64,000 nt of DNA from JAHWJR01 sp035942035 (GTDB taxonomy: Bacteria; Actinomycetota; Acidimicrobiia; Acidimicrobiales; CADCSY01), in assembly GCA_035942035.1 (NCBI GenBank), contig DASZDK010000063.1:1-64000 (forward strand). The letters are read 5' to 3'. The notes beneath the pieces are model-generated. The model worked only from the letters and a program-made list of their open reading frames with translations. It had not been told where the DNA came from and did not search any database. Positions 1-8,319 of the stretch are shown one piece after another. The number at the start of each line of letters is the position of its first letter. Position 1 is the stretch's first letter. Both the position numbers and the translations under genes were made by a program.

Positions 1-1
1 G

Positions 2-1414
2 GACAACCCCCGGGTCCTCGTGGCGGCCACGGCCGACCTGCGAACCCGCTTGTGCTACCTGCTGGTCTCCACCGACGCCGGGCTCACCTGGACCTACTCG
101 GAGGCGCGCCCCGCCGCCGAGAGCTACCCCTACTGCACCAACAACAGCTCGGGTGTGAGTCAGCCCAGGGTCGAATGGGGAAGTGACGGCACGCTGTACT
201 ACGCATCGGAGGCCTACGGCGAGGGCGAGGGCGCCCGCGACGGGAAGACCAGCATCGTTCTAGCCCGTACCACCGACCTGGGCGAGACGTGGGATACGAC
301 GATAGTGACTGATGCCCGGACCCAACCCGACCCCAAGCCGCGGAACACCGGCGTCACCGGGCTGGCCGTGGACACCTCAGGGGACCAGGATGCGATCTAC
401 GTGGGCTTCAGCCGGGACTGGCGTTTCTCGGCATCCGATGGTGACCCGCTCGAGGACCAACGGCATGTCGTGATGGCCTCCTCCACCGACGGTGGGCAGT
501 CCTTTGGCGAGCCCGTCAACCTCAACGACTTCTCAGGCCTGACCACCATGATCGGCGGCAAGGCCTACCCGCTGCACTTCCAGACCGCCTTCACCCGGCC
601 CTTCGTGGCCGCCCAAGACGGCGTGATCCTGGCCGTGGGTGACGGCGGGCCACCATCGGACGACCCGCCGCCCGAAGAGGTCTACGACGGCCTCTTCGGT
701 GAGGGCGATCCCTTGTTGGTGGCCCGCTCCACCGACCAGGGGCGCACCTGGACGGTCTCGGAGCTGAGCACGCCGGTCTACACCGCCGCAGGCTCCCAGA
801 CCGGCATGGGATGGACCCCCGAAGGTGGTCCCGACGGCACCTTCGTCCTGGCCTACGCGGCGACGCCCGGCGACGCACCCAAGGCCGGCAGGACCGACAT
901 CGTGGTCCGGCGCTCCACCGACGGGGGCGTGAGCTGGACCGAGCCGGTGGCCATCAACGACGACGACCCGAGCGACGGCTACACCAGTTTCTACCCCCAG
1001 CTCGACGTGGCCCCCAACGGGCGGGTCGACGTCATCTGGCATGACAACCGTCAGCAGACCGACTTCCTGATGGCGGTGCGGGCCACGTACTCGACCGACG
1101 GTGGGGCGACGTGGGCGCCCAACATCGCCGTCACCGCCCGACCGATCGACTTCAGTGTCGGGGCCAGCTCCACCGGCGACGTCCGCCAGCCTCCGGGAGT
1201 GGCGTCGACCGACTCGTACGCGGCCATCGCCTGGCCCGACACACGCTTCGCCGACGAGCAGACCCAGACCCAGGACAACTTCGGCGTCGTCGCCCAGTTC
1301 TCGCCGCTGCCGGCCGAAGAGAGCATCTGGCTGACCATCGCTGCCGCCGTCGGCGGACTGGTGCTCGCCGGGATCGTCCTGCTCGGCATCCAGTTCGCCC
1401 GCAAGCGGGGGTAG
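2..1414 (+). CDS. BNR/sialidase-fold repeat protein with C-terminal membrane anchor (5' end missing)
   Basis: The reading frame is open from the first bases of the window, and the residues before the first GTG (DNPRVL, just upstream of position 20) fit the family, so the gene begins outside the window. It shows repeated BNR/Asp-box motifs (STDAGLTW, STDGGQSF, STDQGRTW, STDGGVSW, STDGGATW) typical of sialidase-like beta-propellers. It ends in a single hydrophobic helix (WLTIAAAVGGLVLAGIVLLG) and a short basic tail (FARKRG), so it is probably an extracytoplasmic propeller held by a C-terminal anchor. Two paralogues with similar layout lie at 8316-9827 and 12514-14100. Real sialidase activity is not implied: the catalytic Arg triad cannot be judged without the N-terminus. 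Function is unknown. Confidence 0.85.
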   Translation, partial: DNPRVLVAATADLRTRLCYLLVSTDAGLTWTYSEARPAAESYPYCTNNSSGVSQPRVEWGSDGTLYYASEAYGEGEGARDGKTSIVLARTTDLGETWDTTIVTDARTQPDPKPRNTGVTGLAVDTSGDQDAIYVGFSRDWRFSASDGDPLEDQRHVVMASSTDGGQSFGEPVNLNDFSGLTTMIGGKAYPLHFQTAFTRPFVAAQDGVILAVGDGGPPSDDPPPEEVYDGLFGEGDPLLVARSTDQGRTWTVSELSTPVYTAAGSQTGMGWTPEGGPDGTFVLAYAATPGDAPKAGRTDIVVRRSTDGGVSWTEPVAINDDDPSDGYTSFYPQLDVAPNGRVDVIWHDNRQQTDFLMAVRATYSTDGGATWAPNIAVTARPIDFSVGASSTGDVRQPPGVASTDSYAAIAWPDTRFADEQTQTQDNFGVVAQFSPLPAEESIWLTIAAAVGGLVLAGIVLLGIQFARKRG

Positions 1415-1435
1415 ACACCGGCGGGTTCGCCGCAC

Positions 1436-1770
1436 TCAAGACTTCATCGCGGGGCGTCTGCGGCAGGCGCGGCGCCGGGGCGGTGACGAGTGCTGGTCTC
1501 GCTGACGGGTGCCGTCTGTGTCGCGCTGCACCAAGTGGTCACCGCCGAGGTCCTCGTAGTCGCAGCCGCGGGGCAGCGGGTGCCAGGCGTCACCAGGATC
1601 GAGTGGCCGACGGCCACGGCGACCTTCTTCGTCCCGATGCGGCGGGGGGCGTGACCAACCGGAGCTCGAAGCCCCGCTCCTCCCGCACGCACCAGACCGG
1701 CCTCCAGTACTGGCCCGTGGCCTCTATCACCACCCCAGCCACGCATTCGGCGCTCCGCCAGTCGAGCCGC
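1436..1770 (-). pseudogene. IS110-family transposase relic (internally deleted, frameshifted)
   Basis: Read on the minus strand, one frame gives VVIEATGQYWRPVWCV followed by GFELRLV, matching the N-terminal DEDD-domain block of IS110 transposases (EATGxYWxPV...GFexxLV). A second frame then gives RRIGTKKVAVAVGHSIL and a third gives YEDLGGDHLVQRD, matching the C-terminal end of the same family (AVAHSIL...YxDLGxDYFxxRD). The roughly 200 central residues are missing and at least two frame changes are needed, so this is a dead remnant. It lies directly downstream of the BNR gene. I could not define element ends. Confidence 0.75.
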
Positions 1771-2184
1771 GCGTGACACGTGTCTCGTATCGGCTTCGCA
1801 GCTCCGGATTCGATCAGCCAACATCGCCGAGCCCCTGGGGGGTGTAGGCGTCATCACATAATCGCCTCGCCGACAGGGAGACGGGCGCTCAGGACATCCT
1901 CGAAGCCCGGGTCGCGCTCTCGCGGGGCGCATCTCCTGGGCCGCGATCCTCATCGCCTGCCTGACGCCCTGGCGTCGTCGGGTTGGCCCTGTCGGCGATG
2001 GCCGCTGGCCGTGGGCCGGACCCGCAGTGCTGATTCCGCCGCTCGTCCCGCTCCGGCCGCCGGCCAGGTCGGCGGACGCTGGCCCGTCGAGGAGTGGACG
2101 GACCTCAGGGCTAGAGTTGTCCGCCATGGGCGTGGGTCGCACGGGTTCGTCACGGCAGACACACGTCTGACTGGCCGCTGCGCC
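1771..2184. other. Non-coding stretch between IS110 relic and Kelch gene
   Basis: About 410 bases with no convincing gene. Open frames run through it on both strands, including an in-frame extension of the Kelch ORF back to 1780, but their translations are low-complexity Arg/Pro/Ala sequence without family signature. It may be decayed insertion-sequence DNA plus the promoter region of the downstream gene. Confidence 0.5.
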
Positions 2185-3570
2185 ATGGTGACTCAGGTTC
2201 CTGCATGCGAGCGTCATGGTGAGTCCACCCGGCTCACCTGTATCGACTGCGACAGGCCCATCTGCCCCAAGTGCATGGTGCGCACCGAGGTGGGGCTGAG
2301 GTGCGAGGTGTGCGCAGAGCCGACGCCGTCCTCGATGACTGGCAGCCGGCCTTCCCGCCTCCCAGTGGTCCTGGGCGTCACCGGCTTGGCCCTGCTCGGT
2401 GTGCTCGCCGCCGTGCTCCTGTGGGGCGGCTCCGGAGGCGACGAGGACGCCGCACCGCTGCCCCCTGTCGGGACGTGGTCGGAGACGCCCAACCTGACCA
2501 CCATCCGGGGCACGGCCACCGCTTCGCTGCTGCCCGACGGAAGGGTGCTGGCGGCCGGAGGTGGGGTAGGAGCCATCGCACTGGCCGCAGCCGAGACGTA
2601 CGACCCCACCGCCGATCGCTGGGCGCAGGCCGCCTCTCCTCCCTCAGCTCGCCGGGGCCATCAGGCGGTGGTCCTCCAGGACGGCCGGATCCTCTTCGCC
2701 GGTGGCCTCGCCGAGGGTCGACCGCTGGCATCGGCGGAGATCTACGACCCTGTCGCGAACGAATGGCAACCCACAGCGCCCATGGGGACGCCCCGCCTCG
2801 GTCACTCACTCACGCTGCTTCCCGACGGCCGGGTGTTGGCGGCAGGGGGGTCGGCGCTCGACGCCGAGGAGGGTGCGGCGGGGGGCCAGACGCTGCGGAC
2901 GGACGCCTCGAGTGAGATCTACGACCCGGGAAGCGGGACCTGGAGCGGGGCCGGGCAGATGAGCTCACCGCGATTCGAGCACAGCGCCACGCAGTTGCCG
3001 GACGGCCGGGTGCTGATGGCGGGCGGGTCGGGACCGGTGGGCGACGGCACCCAGCTGGGCCCGCTCCGCTCGACCGAGATCTACGATCCCGCTGCCGACG
3101 CCTTCGTCACCGCCGGTGAGATGGCGGAGGGCCGCACCAACCACGCCGCCGCGCTGCTCGACGACGGCTCAGTGCTCGTATCGGGGGGCGCGGGGGGCGA
3201 GAACGCCGACATCTCCCTGGCCTCGGTCGAGGTGCTCAACCCCCGCCAGGGCGCCTGGGCGACCGTCGGCTCGCTCGCCGAGGCCCGGACCGGCCACACC
3301 GCCACTCGCCTCGACGACGGGCGGGTGCTCGTGGCCGGGGGGGAGTCGGCCCGCAGAGGTTCCCGGCGGTCGCTGGCCAGCGCCGAGGTCTTCCAGCCGC
3401 AGGCAACGAGCGGGGGCGAGTGGCGCCCGGCGGGCGACATGGGATGTCCCCGCAGCGAGCACGCCGCTGTGCTGCTGGGCGATGGAAGCGTGCTGGTGGT
3501 CGCCGGCGACGCCGCCTTCCCCGGGCAAGCGCCGGCGGCCCAGAGCTGCGTGGGACGCTACCGACCGTGA
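2185..3570 (+). CDS. B-box zinc finger / single TM / Kelch-repeat protein
   Basis: I start at ATG 2185 because the recognisable protein begins there; the frame is open further upstream but without sense. The N-terminus has a B-box-like zinc site (CERHGES..CIDCDRPICPKCM..GLRCEVC), followed by one hydrophobic helix at about residues 56-75. The rest is a beta-propeller of about six Kelch/galactose-oxidase repeats with the recurring pattern LPDGRVLxAGG...EIYDPxxxxW. The likely topology is a cytoplasmic zinc finger and an extracytoplasmic propeller. The same finger-plus-helix head is found on the hydrolase at 5506, and ftsH lies between the two, 22 bases downstream of this gene. Function is unknown; a protein-interaction or surface-sensing role is an inference. 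Confidence 0.85.
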   Translation: MVTQVPACERHGESTRLTCIDCDRPICPKCMVRTEVGLRCEVCAEPTPSSMTGSRPSRLPVVLGVTGLALLGVLAAVLLWGGSGGDEDAAPLPPVGTWSETPNLTTIRGTATASLLPDGRVLAAGGGVGAIALAAAETYDPTADRWAQAASPPSARRGHQAVVLQDGRILFAGGLAEGRPLASAEIYDPVANEWQPTAPMGTPRLGHSLTLLPDGRVLAAGGSALDAEEGAAGGQTLRTDASSEIYDPGSGTWSGAGQMSSPRFEHSATQLPDGRVLMAGGSGPVGDGTQLGPLRSTEIYDPAADAFVTAGEMAEGRTNHAAALLDDGSVLVSGGAGGENADISLASVEVLNPRQGAWATVGSLAEARTGHTATRLDDGRVLVAGGESARRGSRRSLASAEVFQPQATSGGEWRPAGDMGCPRSEHAAVLLGDGSVLVVAGDAAFPGQAPAAQSCVGRYRP

Positions 3571-3592
3571 CGACGACGAGAGAGGGTGGGCG

Positions 3593-5506
3593 ATGGCCAA
3601 GATGAGACTGTCCCGCAGGCGGCGGGAGGAAGACGTCCACGGTGACGACAGCGGCGGGGAGGGCCTCGACGAGCCGAACAACCGGCGGCGTGCGCTCGTG
3701 TTGTGCAGCCTGGCTCTGCCGTTCCTGGTCGCCTTCTACGTCCTCGTGCTGTGGTGGTCGAATCCCCACACGCCCGGCGACGAGCTCCGGATCGACGAGT
3801 TCACCACCCTGCTCTCCCAGGGCCGGATCCAGGACGCGGAGATCCTGGAGACGGACAACCGCATCGTCGGCCGCTACGACGGTGGCCGCTACTGGGTGGC
3901 GTACTCCGGGGCCAACGAGACGATCTTCGCCCGCCTCACGAGCGCTCTGGAGGACGCCGGCGTGCCGTTCTCCGTCACCCAGCAGCCCCTGAAGAACCTG
4001 GTGGTTCCCGTCACGCTGCTCCTACCCGCCCTCATCATCGTCGACGGCCTGTTCATCCTGTTTCTTCTCTTCGGGAGGGGCGGCGACGGCTTCACCGCCT
4101 TCGGCCGCTCCAGAGCCCGGCGACTCCAGTCCGGCGACTCCAAGATCACCTTCGGCGACGTGGCCGGTCTCGACGAGGCCATCGAGGAGCTCGTCGAGGT
4201 GCGTGACTACCTGGGCAACGCAGACAAGTTCCTGGCCATGGGGGCGTCGGTGCCGAAGGGAATCCTGCTGACCGGTCCGCCGGGCTGCGGCAAGACCCTG
4301 CTGGCCCGAGGCTTGGCTGGGGAGTCCAACGTGCCGTTCTTCTCCATCTCGGGCTCCGACTTCGTGGAGATCTTCGTCGGGGTGGGCCCGGCCCGCATCC
4401 GCGACTTCTTCAAGGTGGCGACGGAGGCGGCACCGTGCATCGTGTTCATCGACGAGCTCGATGCCGTGGGCCGGGGTCGGGGCACGCACTCCCTCGGGGG
4501 TACTGACGAGCGTGAGGCCACCCTGAACCAGCTCCTGGTGGAGATGGACGGCTTCGAGTCGGGGATGGGCGTGGTGGTGCTGGCCGCCACCAACCGCCCG
4601 GACATCCTCGATCCGGCACTGCTGCGGCCGGGACGTTTCGACCGCCGGGTCAGCATCGACCGACCCGACCTCCGTGGCCGTGAAGGCATCCTCGCGATCC
4701 ACGTTCGGGGCAAGCCCCTGGGTGACGACGTCGACATGGGACAGGTGGCCCGGCGCACTGTGGGCTTCTCCGGCGCCGATCTGGCCAACGTGGTGAACGA
4801 GGCAGCGCTGCTCGCCGCCCGCCGTGGGGCCTCGGTGATCGAGATGCGCTACTTCCTGGAAGCCATCGAGCGCCTGATGGCCGGGCCCGAGCGGCGGTCC
4901 CGGATCCTGTCGCCCCAGGATCGCCACCGCATCGCCTACCACGAGGCCGGACACGCCCTCGTGTCCACGGCCCTGCCGGGGACCGATCCCGTGGGGAAGC
5001 TCTCGATCGTGGCACGTGGCCACGCCGGCGGGTTCACCTGGTGGATCCCTGAAGGCGACCAGGTGTCGGTGACCCGCTCCCAGCTGCTCGACCGCATCGC
5101 GTCCATGCTCGGTGGCCGAGCCGCCGAGGAGATCGCCACCGGGGACCTCTCCAGTGGGGCGATGAGCGACTTGGATGCTGCCGTGTCCCTGGCCCGGCGC
5201 ATGGTGACCGATTTCGGGATGAGCACTCGTCTGGGTCCGTTCTCGGTGCGTCCCCTGGTGACCGGGGCGCTCAAGGAGGGCCTCGTGGGGAGCGGGTACT
5301 CAGAGCGCGTCGCCTCGGAGATCGACGCCGAGGTCCAAGAGGTGCTGGCCGAGGCCGAGGCCCGGGCCAAGGACATCCTCGTGGCCAACCAGGGAGTGCT
5401 CGACGCCATCGCCGACGCGCTGATGGAGGCGGAGACGCTCGAGGGGGATCGGCTCGACGCCCTCCTGCTCGGCGTGACCAGGGTGAGCCCGGCGTCGGTG
5501 GCCTGA
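3593..5506 (+). CDS. ftsH: ATP-dependent zinc metalloprotease FtsH
   Basis: Membrane AAA+ protease of about 637 residues that extracts and degrades membrane and unstable cytosolic proteins. The order is a TM helix at about 36-54, a short periplasmic domain, a second TM at about 138-160, and the AAA domain with Walker A GPPGCGKT (from residue 228), Walker B IVFIDELDAVG and second-region-of-homology ATNRPDILDPALLRPGRFDRR split across the arginine fingers. The M41 peptidase follows with zinc motif HEAGH (His450, Glu451, His454) and the third ligand Asp526 in SDLDAA. ATG 3593 is preceded by a purine-rich site (gagaggg). Its stop overlaps the start of the next gene (TGATG), so the two are probably translationally coupled. 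It sits in an accessory context, so it may be a second FtsH copy specialised for this locus. Confidence 0.96.
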   Translation: MAKMRLSRRRREEDVHGDDSGGEGLDEPNNRRRALVLCSLALPFLVAFYVLVLWWSNPHTPGDELRIDEFTTLLSQGRIQDAEILETDNRIVGRYDGGRYWVAYSGANETIFARLTSALEDAGVPFSVTQQPLKNLVVPVTLLLPALIIVDGLFILFLLFGRGGDGFTAFGRSRARRLQSGDSKITFGDVAGLDEAIEELVEVRDYLGNADKFLAMGASVPKGILLTGPPGCGKTLLARGLAGESNVPFFSISGSDFVEIFVGVGPARIRDFFKVATEAAPCIVFIDELDAVGRGRGTHSLGGTDEREATLNQLLVEMDGFESGMGVVVLAATNRPDILDPALLRPGRFDRRVSIDRPDLRGREGILAIHVRGKPLGDDVDMGQVARRTVGFSGADLANVVNEAALLAARRGASVIEMRYFLEAIERLMAGPERRSRILSPQDRHRIAYHEAGHALVSTALPGTDPVGKLSIVARGHAGGFTWWIPEGDQVSVTRSQLLDRIASMLGGRAAEEIATGDLSSGAMSDLDAAVSLARRMVTDFGMSTRLGPFSVRPLVTGALKEGLVGSGYSERVASEIDAEVQEVLAEAEARAKDILVANQGVLDAIADALMEAETLEGDRLDALLLGVTRVSPASVA

Positions 5507-6759
5507 TGGCGACTCCCGGGACAGCCACCGAGACCTGCCGGCGCCACCGCCGGCGGGAGTCGTTGGCAGCCTGCACGAACTGTTCGGCACCGATGTGCAG
5601 CGACTGCATCGTCCAGACCCGGGTGGGCTTCAAGTGCCCGACGTGCAGCGGTGGGGCGCCGGCCCGTGGGCGAGGAGGTGGGCGCCGGCTCGTGGTGGCC
5701 ACCGCGGCGATGGCCGTGATGGGGGCAGGACTCCTCCTGTCTCGTGTCGTGGGCGGAGGCGACTCGACGGCTCCGGCCGGCGACCCGTCACCGGCAGCGT
5801 CCGCCACGTCTGTGGAGCGCCCGGTGCAGTTCGAGGGCGCCGAGGGGCTGAGCTTGGGGGCGACGCTGGGATTGCCGCCAGGCGCGGGGATCGGGGGCGA
5901 CCGGCCCGGCGTGGTCATCCTGCCCGGGTTCGGGCCCACGGATCGCAACGGGCTCTATCCCCCGGGGAGGCCCGCCGATCCGCTGTACCGGGATCTCAGC
6001 GCGGCGTTGCTTGACGAAGGCATGGTGACCTTCCGCTACGACAAACGGGGGACCGGCCAGAGCGCCCTGCCCCCCGGGGAGCCGTTGCGCCTCGACGACA
6101 TGGTGGCCGACGCCGGCTCCGCCGTGGACTTCCTCGCCGATCGCGCCGAGGTGGATCCGGAGCGCATCGCCGTGGTCGGCCACGAGGAGGGCGGCTTGGT
6201 GGCGCTGCGGCTGGCAGCGTCGGACCCGCGGATCGCCGGGCTCGTCCTGGTCTCGGTGCCGGGCCGACCGCTGGTCGAGGTCGTGGCCGAGGACTTCCGC
6301 AACTCCGGGCACGGTGAGGACGTCCAGCGGCTGGATTCGGTGGTGGCGGCTCTGCTGGCCGGCGAGCAGCTACCGGGGCCGGAGGGGCTGCCACCTTCGC
6401 TGCGCAACTTCTTCCCCCTCGAGCAGCAGGAGTACCTCCGGGACATCTTCTCGGTGGACCCGGTGGCGGTGGCCGGTGACGTCGACGTCCCCGCGCTCGT
6501 GGTTCGTGGCGAGCAGGCCACCGGCATCTCCGCCGCCGACGCCGACGCGCTCGTCGCTGCCCTCGGCGACGGAGCCGAGGCGGTGGCCGTGCCCGACGCC
6601 GGCCACACCCTGTTGCGGATGCCCGCGGCCGACGTCGGCGGCGGAGAGCCGGCGGGGCACGCCAGCGACGGACACGGAGGGCCCGCTGCTGCTTTCGGCC
6701 AGCGCCACGAGGAGGCGCTGACTCGCATCCGGGAGTTCCTCGGCTCCGTCCTGGGCTGA
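5506..6759 (+). CDS. B-box zinc finger / TM / alpha-beta hydrolase-fold protein with altered nucleophile elbow
   Basis: The N-terminus carries a B-box-like zinc site (CRRH..CTNCSAPMCSDC..FKCPTC) and one TM helix at about residues 62-80, followed by an alpha/beta hydrolase domain. The domain shows an oxyanion-region block (VVILPGFGPTDRNG), FRYDKRGTGQS, and a late His in PDAGHTLL. The nucleophile elbow, normally GHSxGG, reads VVGHEEGG, so Glu replaces the expected Ser. The protein may therefore be catalytically dead or use different chemistry. ATG 5506 overlaps the ftsH stop. The head resembles that of the Kelch protein at 2185, suggesting a shared partner or location across the three-gene cluster. 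The family is otherwise close to S33/dienelactone-hydrolase-like membrane hydrolases. Confidence 0.85.
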   Translation: MATPGTATETCRRHRRRESLAACTNCSAPMCSDCIVQTRVGFKCPTCSGGAPARGRGGGRRLVVATAAMAVMGAGLLLSRVVGGGDSTAPAGDPSPAASATSVERPVQFEGAEGLSLGATLGLPPGAGIGGDRPGVVILPGFGPTDRNGLYPPGRPADPLYRDLSAALLDEGMVTFRYDKRGTGQSALPPGEPLRLDDMVADAGSAVDFLADRAEVDPERIAVVGHEEGGLVALRLAASDPRIAGLVLVSVPGRPLVEVVAEDFRNSGHGEDVQRLDSVVAALLAGEQLPGPEGLPPSLRNFFPLEQQEYLRDIFSVDPVAVAGDVDVPALVVRGEQATGISAADADALVAALGDGAEAVAVPDAGHTLLRMPAADVGGGEPAGHASDGHGGPAAAFGQRHEEALTRIREFLGSVLG

Positions 6760-7060
6760 TGGCGGCGTCTCCTTCCCTCGGGGACGGGCCGTGCGTCTCC
6801 TGCCGGAAGGCAGTGCGCAGCCGTGGTGAGGAGGGCGGCGATCCGACGGGGGCGGCACAGGTAGCAACGGCAAAGTCCCTGCTCACGGCGCATTATTACA
6901 GTGCAGCCGTACTAGAATTGGCCGACAGTTAGCTGTGTGCGGCATGTAGTGAGTAGGACCCTATTGCAAGTCGACCCGCGGGACGGGCATACTGGTGGAA
7001 GCAGAAGATAGGTGGCCGTCACGCGGTGTGGTCGCCATGCCCACAGAAAAGGAGCTCCAC
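6760..7060. other. Intergenic region upstream of the secreted protein gene
   Basis: About 300 bases without a supported gene. It is locally less GC-rich (around 6890-6965), as expected for a promoter region. The only signal I would name is the promoter-like pair listed separately at 6964-6993. Confidence 0.5.
6964..6993 (+). promoter_or_regulatory. Candidate sigma-70-type promoter
   Basis: TTGCAA (6964-6969) and CATACT (6988-6993) are separated by 18 bases and lie about 70 bases before the ATG at 7061. The match is reasonable for a housekeeping-sigma promoter but unproven. Confidence 0.4.
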
Positions 7061-7654
7061 ATGAGCCTCACGAAGAAGGGCCCGGCGTTCTTCGCCACGG
7101 CCATCGTGGCGATGGCGTTTACGGCCGTTGCTGCCATGGCGTGCACGAACCTCGCCACCCTCAACCTCAGCTCGGCCAGTGGCTCGGTAGGCGACACGGT
7201 CACATTGACCGGGTCGTCCTTCTCGGTGCCTCGCAAGGCCGGCGACCCAATGGTTCCGGTCGCCTTGCACTGGAACGGTGTCGATGGTGCGGTCCTGGCC
7301 GAAGCGACGCCCGACAGCGCCGGCAACATCAGCGCCAGCTTCACCGTGCCTGATGGTTCGGCCGGCTACTACGTCATCGTGGCGACCCAGAAGAACGCCG
7401 AGGGCGTTGACCAGTACGGCACGCCTGCCCGGGCCTCGTACCAGATCCTGGGCCCGAACGGTGAGTCCGTGGTCCAGCCCGCTGGCAGCGAGACGCCTGC
7501 GGTTGCGACTGAACCCAGCTCAACTGGCATGATCGCCCTGACCGTGGGTCTCGGTGTGCTCGGCCTCGCCCTCTTCGCCGCCGGCTTCACCGCCTTCGTG
7601 CGCCAGGGTCGTGGACGTTCGGTGCCGGTGCCGTCCAAGGCTCGCAACGAGTAG
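7061..7654 (+). CDS. Secreted/anchored protein with Ig-like (IPT/TIG-type) domain and C-terminal TM
   Basis: 197 residues. It begins with a signal peptide (MSLTKKG then a hydrophobic run to about residue 27). The following domain reads LSSASGSVGDTVTLTGSSF, the typical opening of IPT/TIG or cell-surface Ig-like modules. It ends with a TM helix at about 158-178 and a basic tail. ATG 7061 has a good ribosome site (aaaggag, about 8 bases upstream). A strong hairpin follows the stop. It is transcribed alone, between the B-box genes and the BNR genes, and is probably part of the cell envelope. I do not recognise a named family. Confidence 0.75.
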   Translation: MSLTKKGPAFFATAIVAMAFTAVAAMACTNLATLNLSSASGSVGDTVTLTGSSFSVPRKAGDPMVPVALHWNGVDGAVLAEATPDSAGNISASFTVPDGSAGYYVIVATQKNAEGVDQYGTPARASYQILGPNGESVVQPAGSETPAVATEPSSTGMIALTVGLGVLGLALFAAGFTAFVRQGRGRSVPVPSKARNE

Positions 7655-7685
7655 TTAGTTCCAGCGCCTGCAACTGGCGCAGATC

Positions 7686-7716
7686 AGCGGAGCGCCCGGT
7701 CACCGGGCGCTCCGCT
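7686..7716 (+). terminator. Strong hairpin, intrinsic-terminator-like
   Basis: A perfect 14-bp stem (7686-7699 with 7703-7716) closes a 3-base loop about 31 bases after the stop at 7654. There is no T-run, which is usual for GC-rich actinobacteria. It could also terminate transcription from the opposite strand. Confidence 0.75.
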
Positions 7717-7870
7717 CGCGCGCGGCACCCAACGACGGCAAGGACTCCGGGTGCCGGGACGACGATGCCCCCGGCGGCCACGGACCTGTCCACCAGCCTC
7801 ACCGAGGCTGCGTCCCGCCTTGGCGGCTGTTCCGTTCTGCCTCCCGTTCGCAACGGCCGTGGGCGGTGGA

Positions 7871-8272
7871 CTACGAGCGGTAGGTGAGCGCCCAGACGAC
7901 GCCGAGGACGAGGACTGCCAGCCCGGGGGCGCTGTGGTACACCGTGGCGCCCCATGGCGCCTGCTGGCGCGTGGCCTGAAGCACCAGCGGCAGATGCGTG
8001 GCGACCATCCAGAAGCCGGCCAGGACCACGGCGAGCCCAGCGGCGAACAGGAGCCGGTCGGCATCGTCCCGGCGGGTGACGAGCAGGCAGACCATGGACA
8101 CGGCCAGCACCAGGATCCCCGGAACCACGTGGTCGGCGAACTCGACCCGTGCGGCGGTGTTCAGCGCCGGCCCCGTGTAGGGCGGCAGGAGTGCCCAGGC
8201 GCCGACCAGGAGGCCCGCTCCGGCGAGCATGGGAGCCGCTGCGGTGGCTACCCCCTCCCGCGCACCGCTCAC
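7871..8272 (-). CDS. Small four-helix membrane protein
   Basis: 133 residues from GTG 8272. Four hydrophobic segments are visible (starting about APMLAGAGLLVGAWALL, VVPGILVLAVSMVCLLV, LLFAAGLAVVLAGFWMV and GLAVLVLGVVWALTY). The frame is open further upstream, but that part overlaps the BNR gene and reads as non-hydrophobic filler. It is linked to the upstream BNR gene through a 16-codon ORF (8269-8319) whose start overlaps the BNR stop and whose stop overlaps this GTG. Function is unknown; it is probably co-expressed with the BNR protein. Confidence 0.65.
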   Translation of the reverse strand: MSGAREGVATAAAPMLAGAGLLVGAWALLPPYTGPALNTAARVEFADHVVPGILVLAVSMVCLLVTRRDDADRLLFAAGLAVVLAGFWMVATHLPLVLQATRQQAPWGATVYHSAPGLAVLVLGVVWALTYRS

Positions 8273-8319
8273 CGTTGCGTCGACCCGGATCGGCCCTTGC
8301 CGGCGGCCGCCACGCTCAT
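8269..8319 (-). CDS. Tiny 16-codon ORF bridging two genes
   Basis: ATG 8319 overlaps the stop of the BNR gene (ATGA) and the TGA at 8269-8271 overlaps the GTG of the membrane protein gene (GTGA). It encodes MSVAAAGKGRSGSTQR. It may be a translational relay, or evidence that the true membrane-protein start or frame is different. No homology can be judged at this length. Confidence 0.3.
   Translation of the reverse strand: MSVAAAGKGRSGSTQR

Noticed and set aside
1780..2184. N-terminal extension of the Kelch protein to 1780
   Set aside because: The added 135 residues are low-complexity with no family signature; the B-box begins just after ATG 2185.
3116..3592. 159-codon N-terminal extension of FtsH
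   Set aside because: It overlaps the Kelch gene in another frame and is Arg/Pro-rich noise; FtsH starts at ATG 3593 with a ribosome site.
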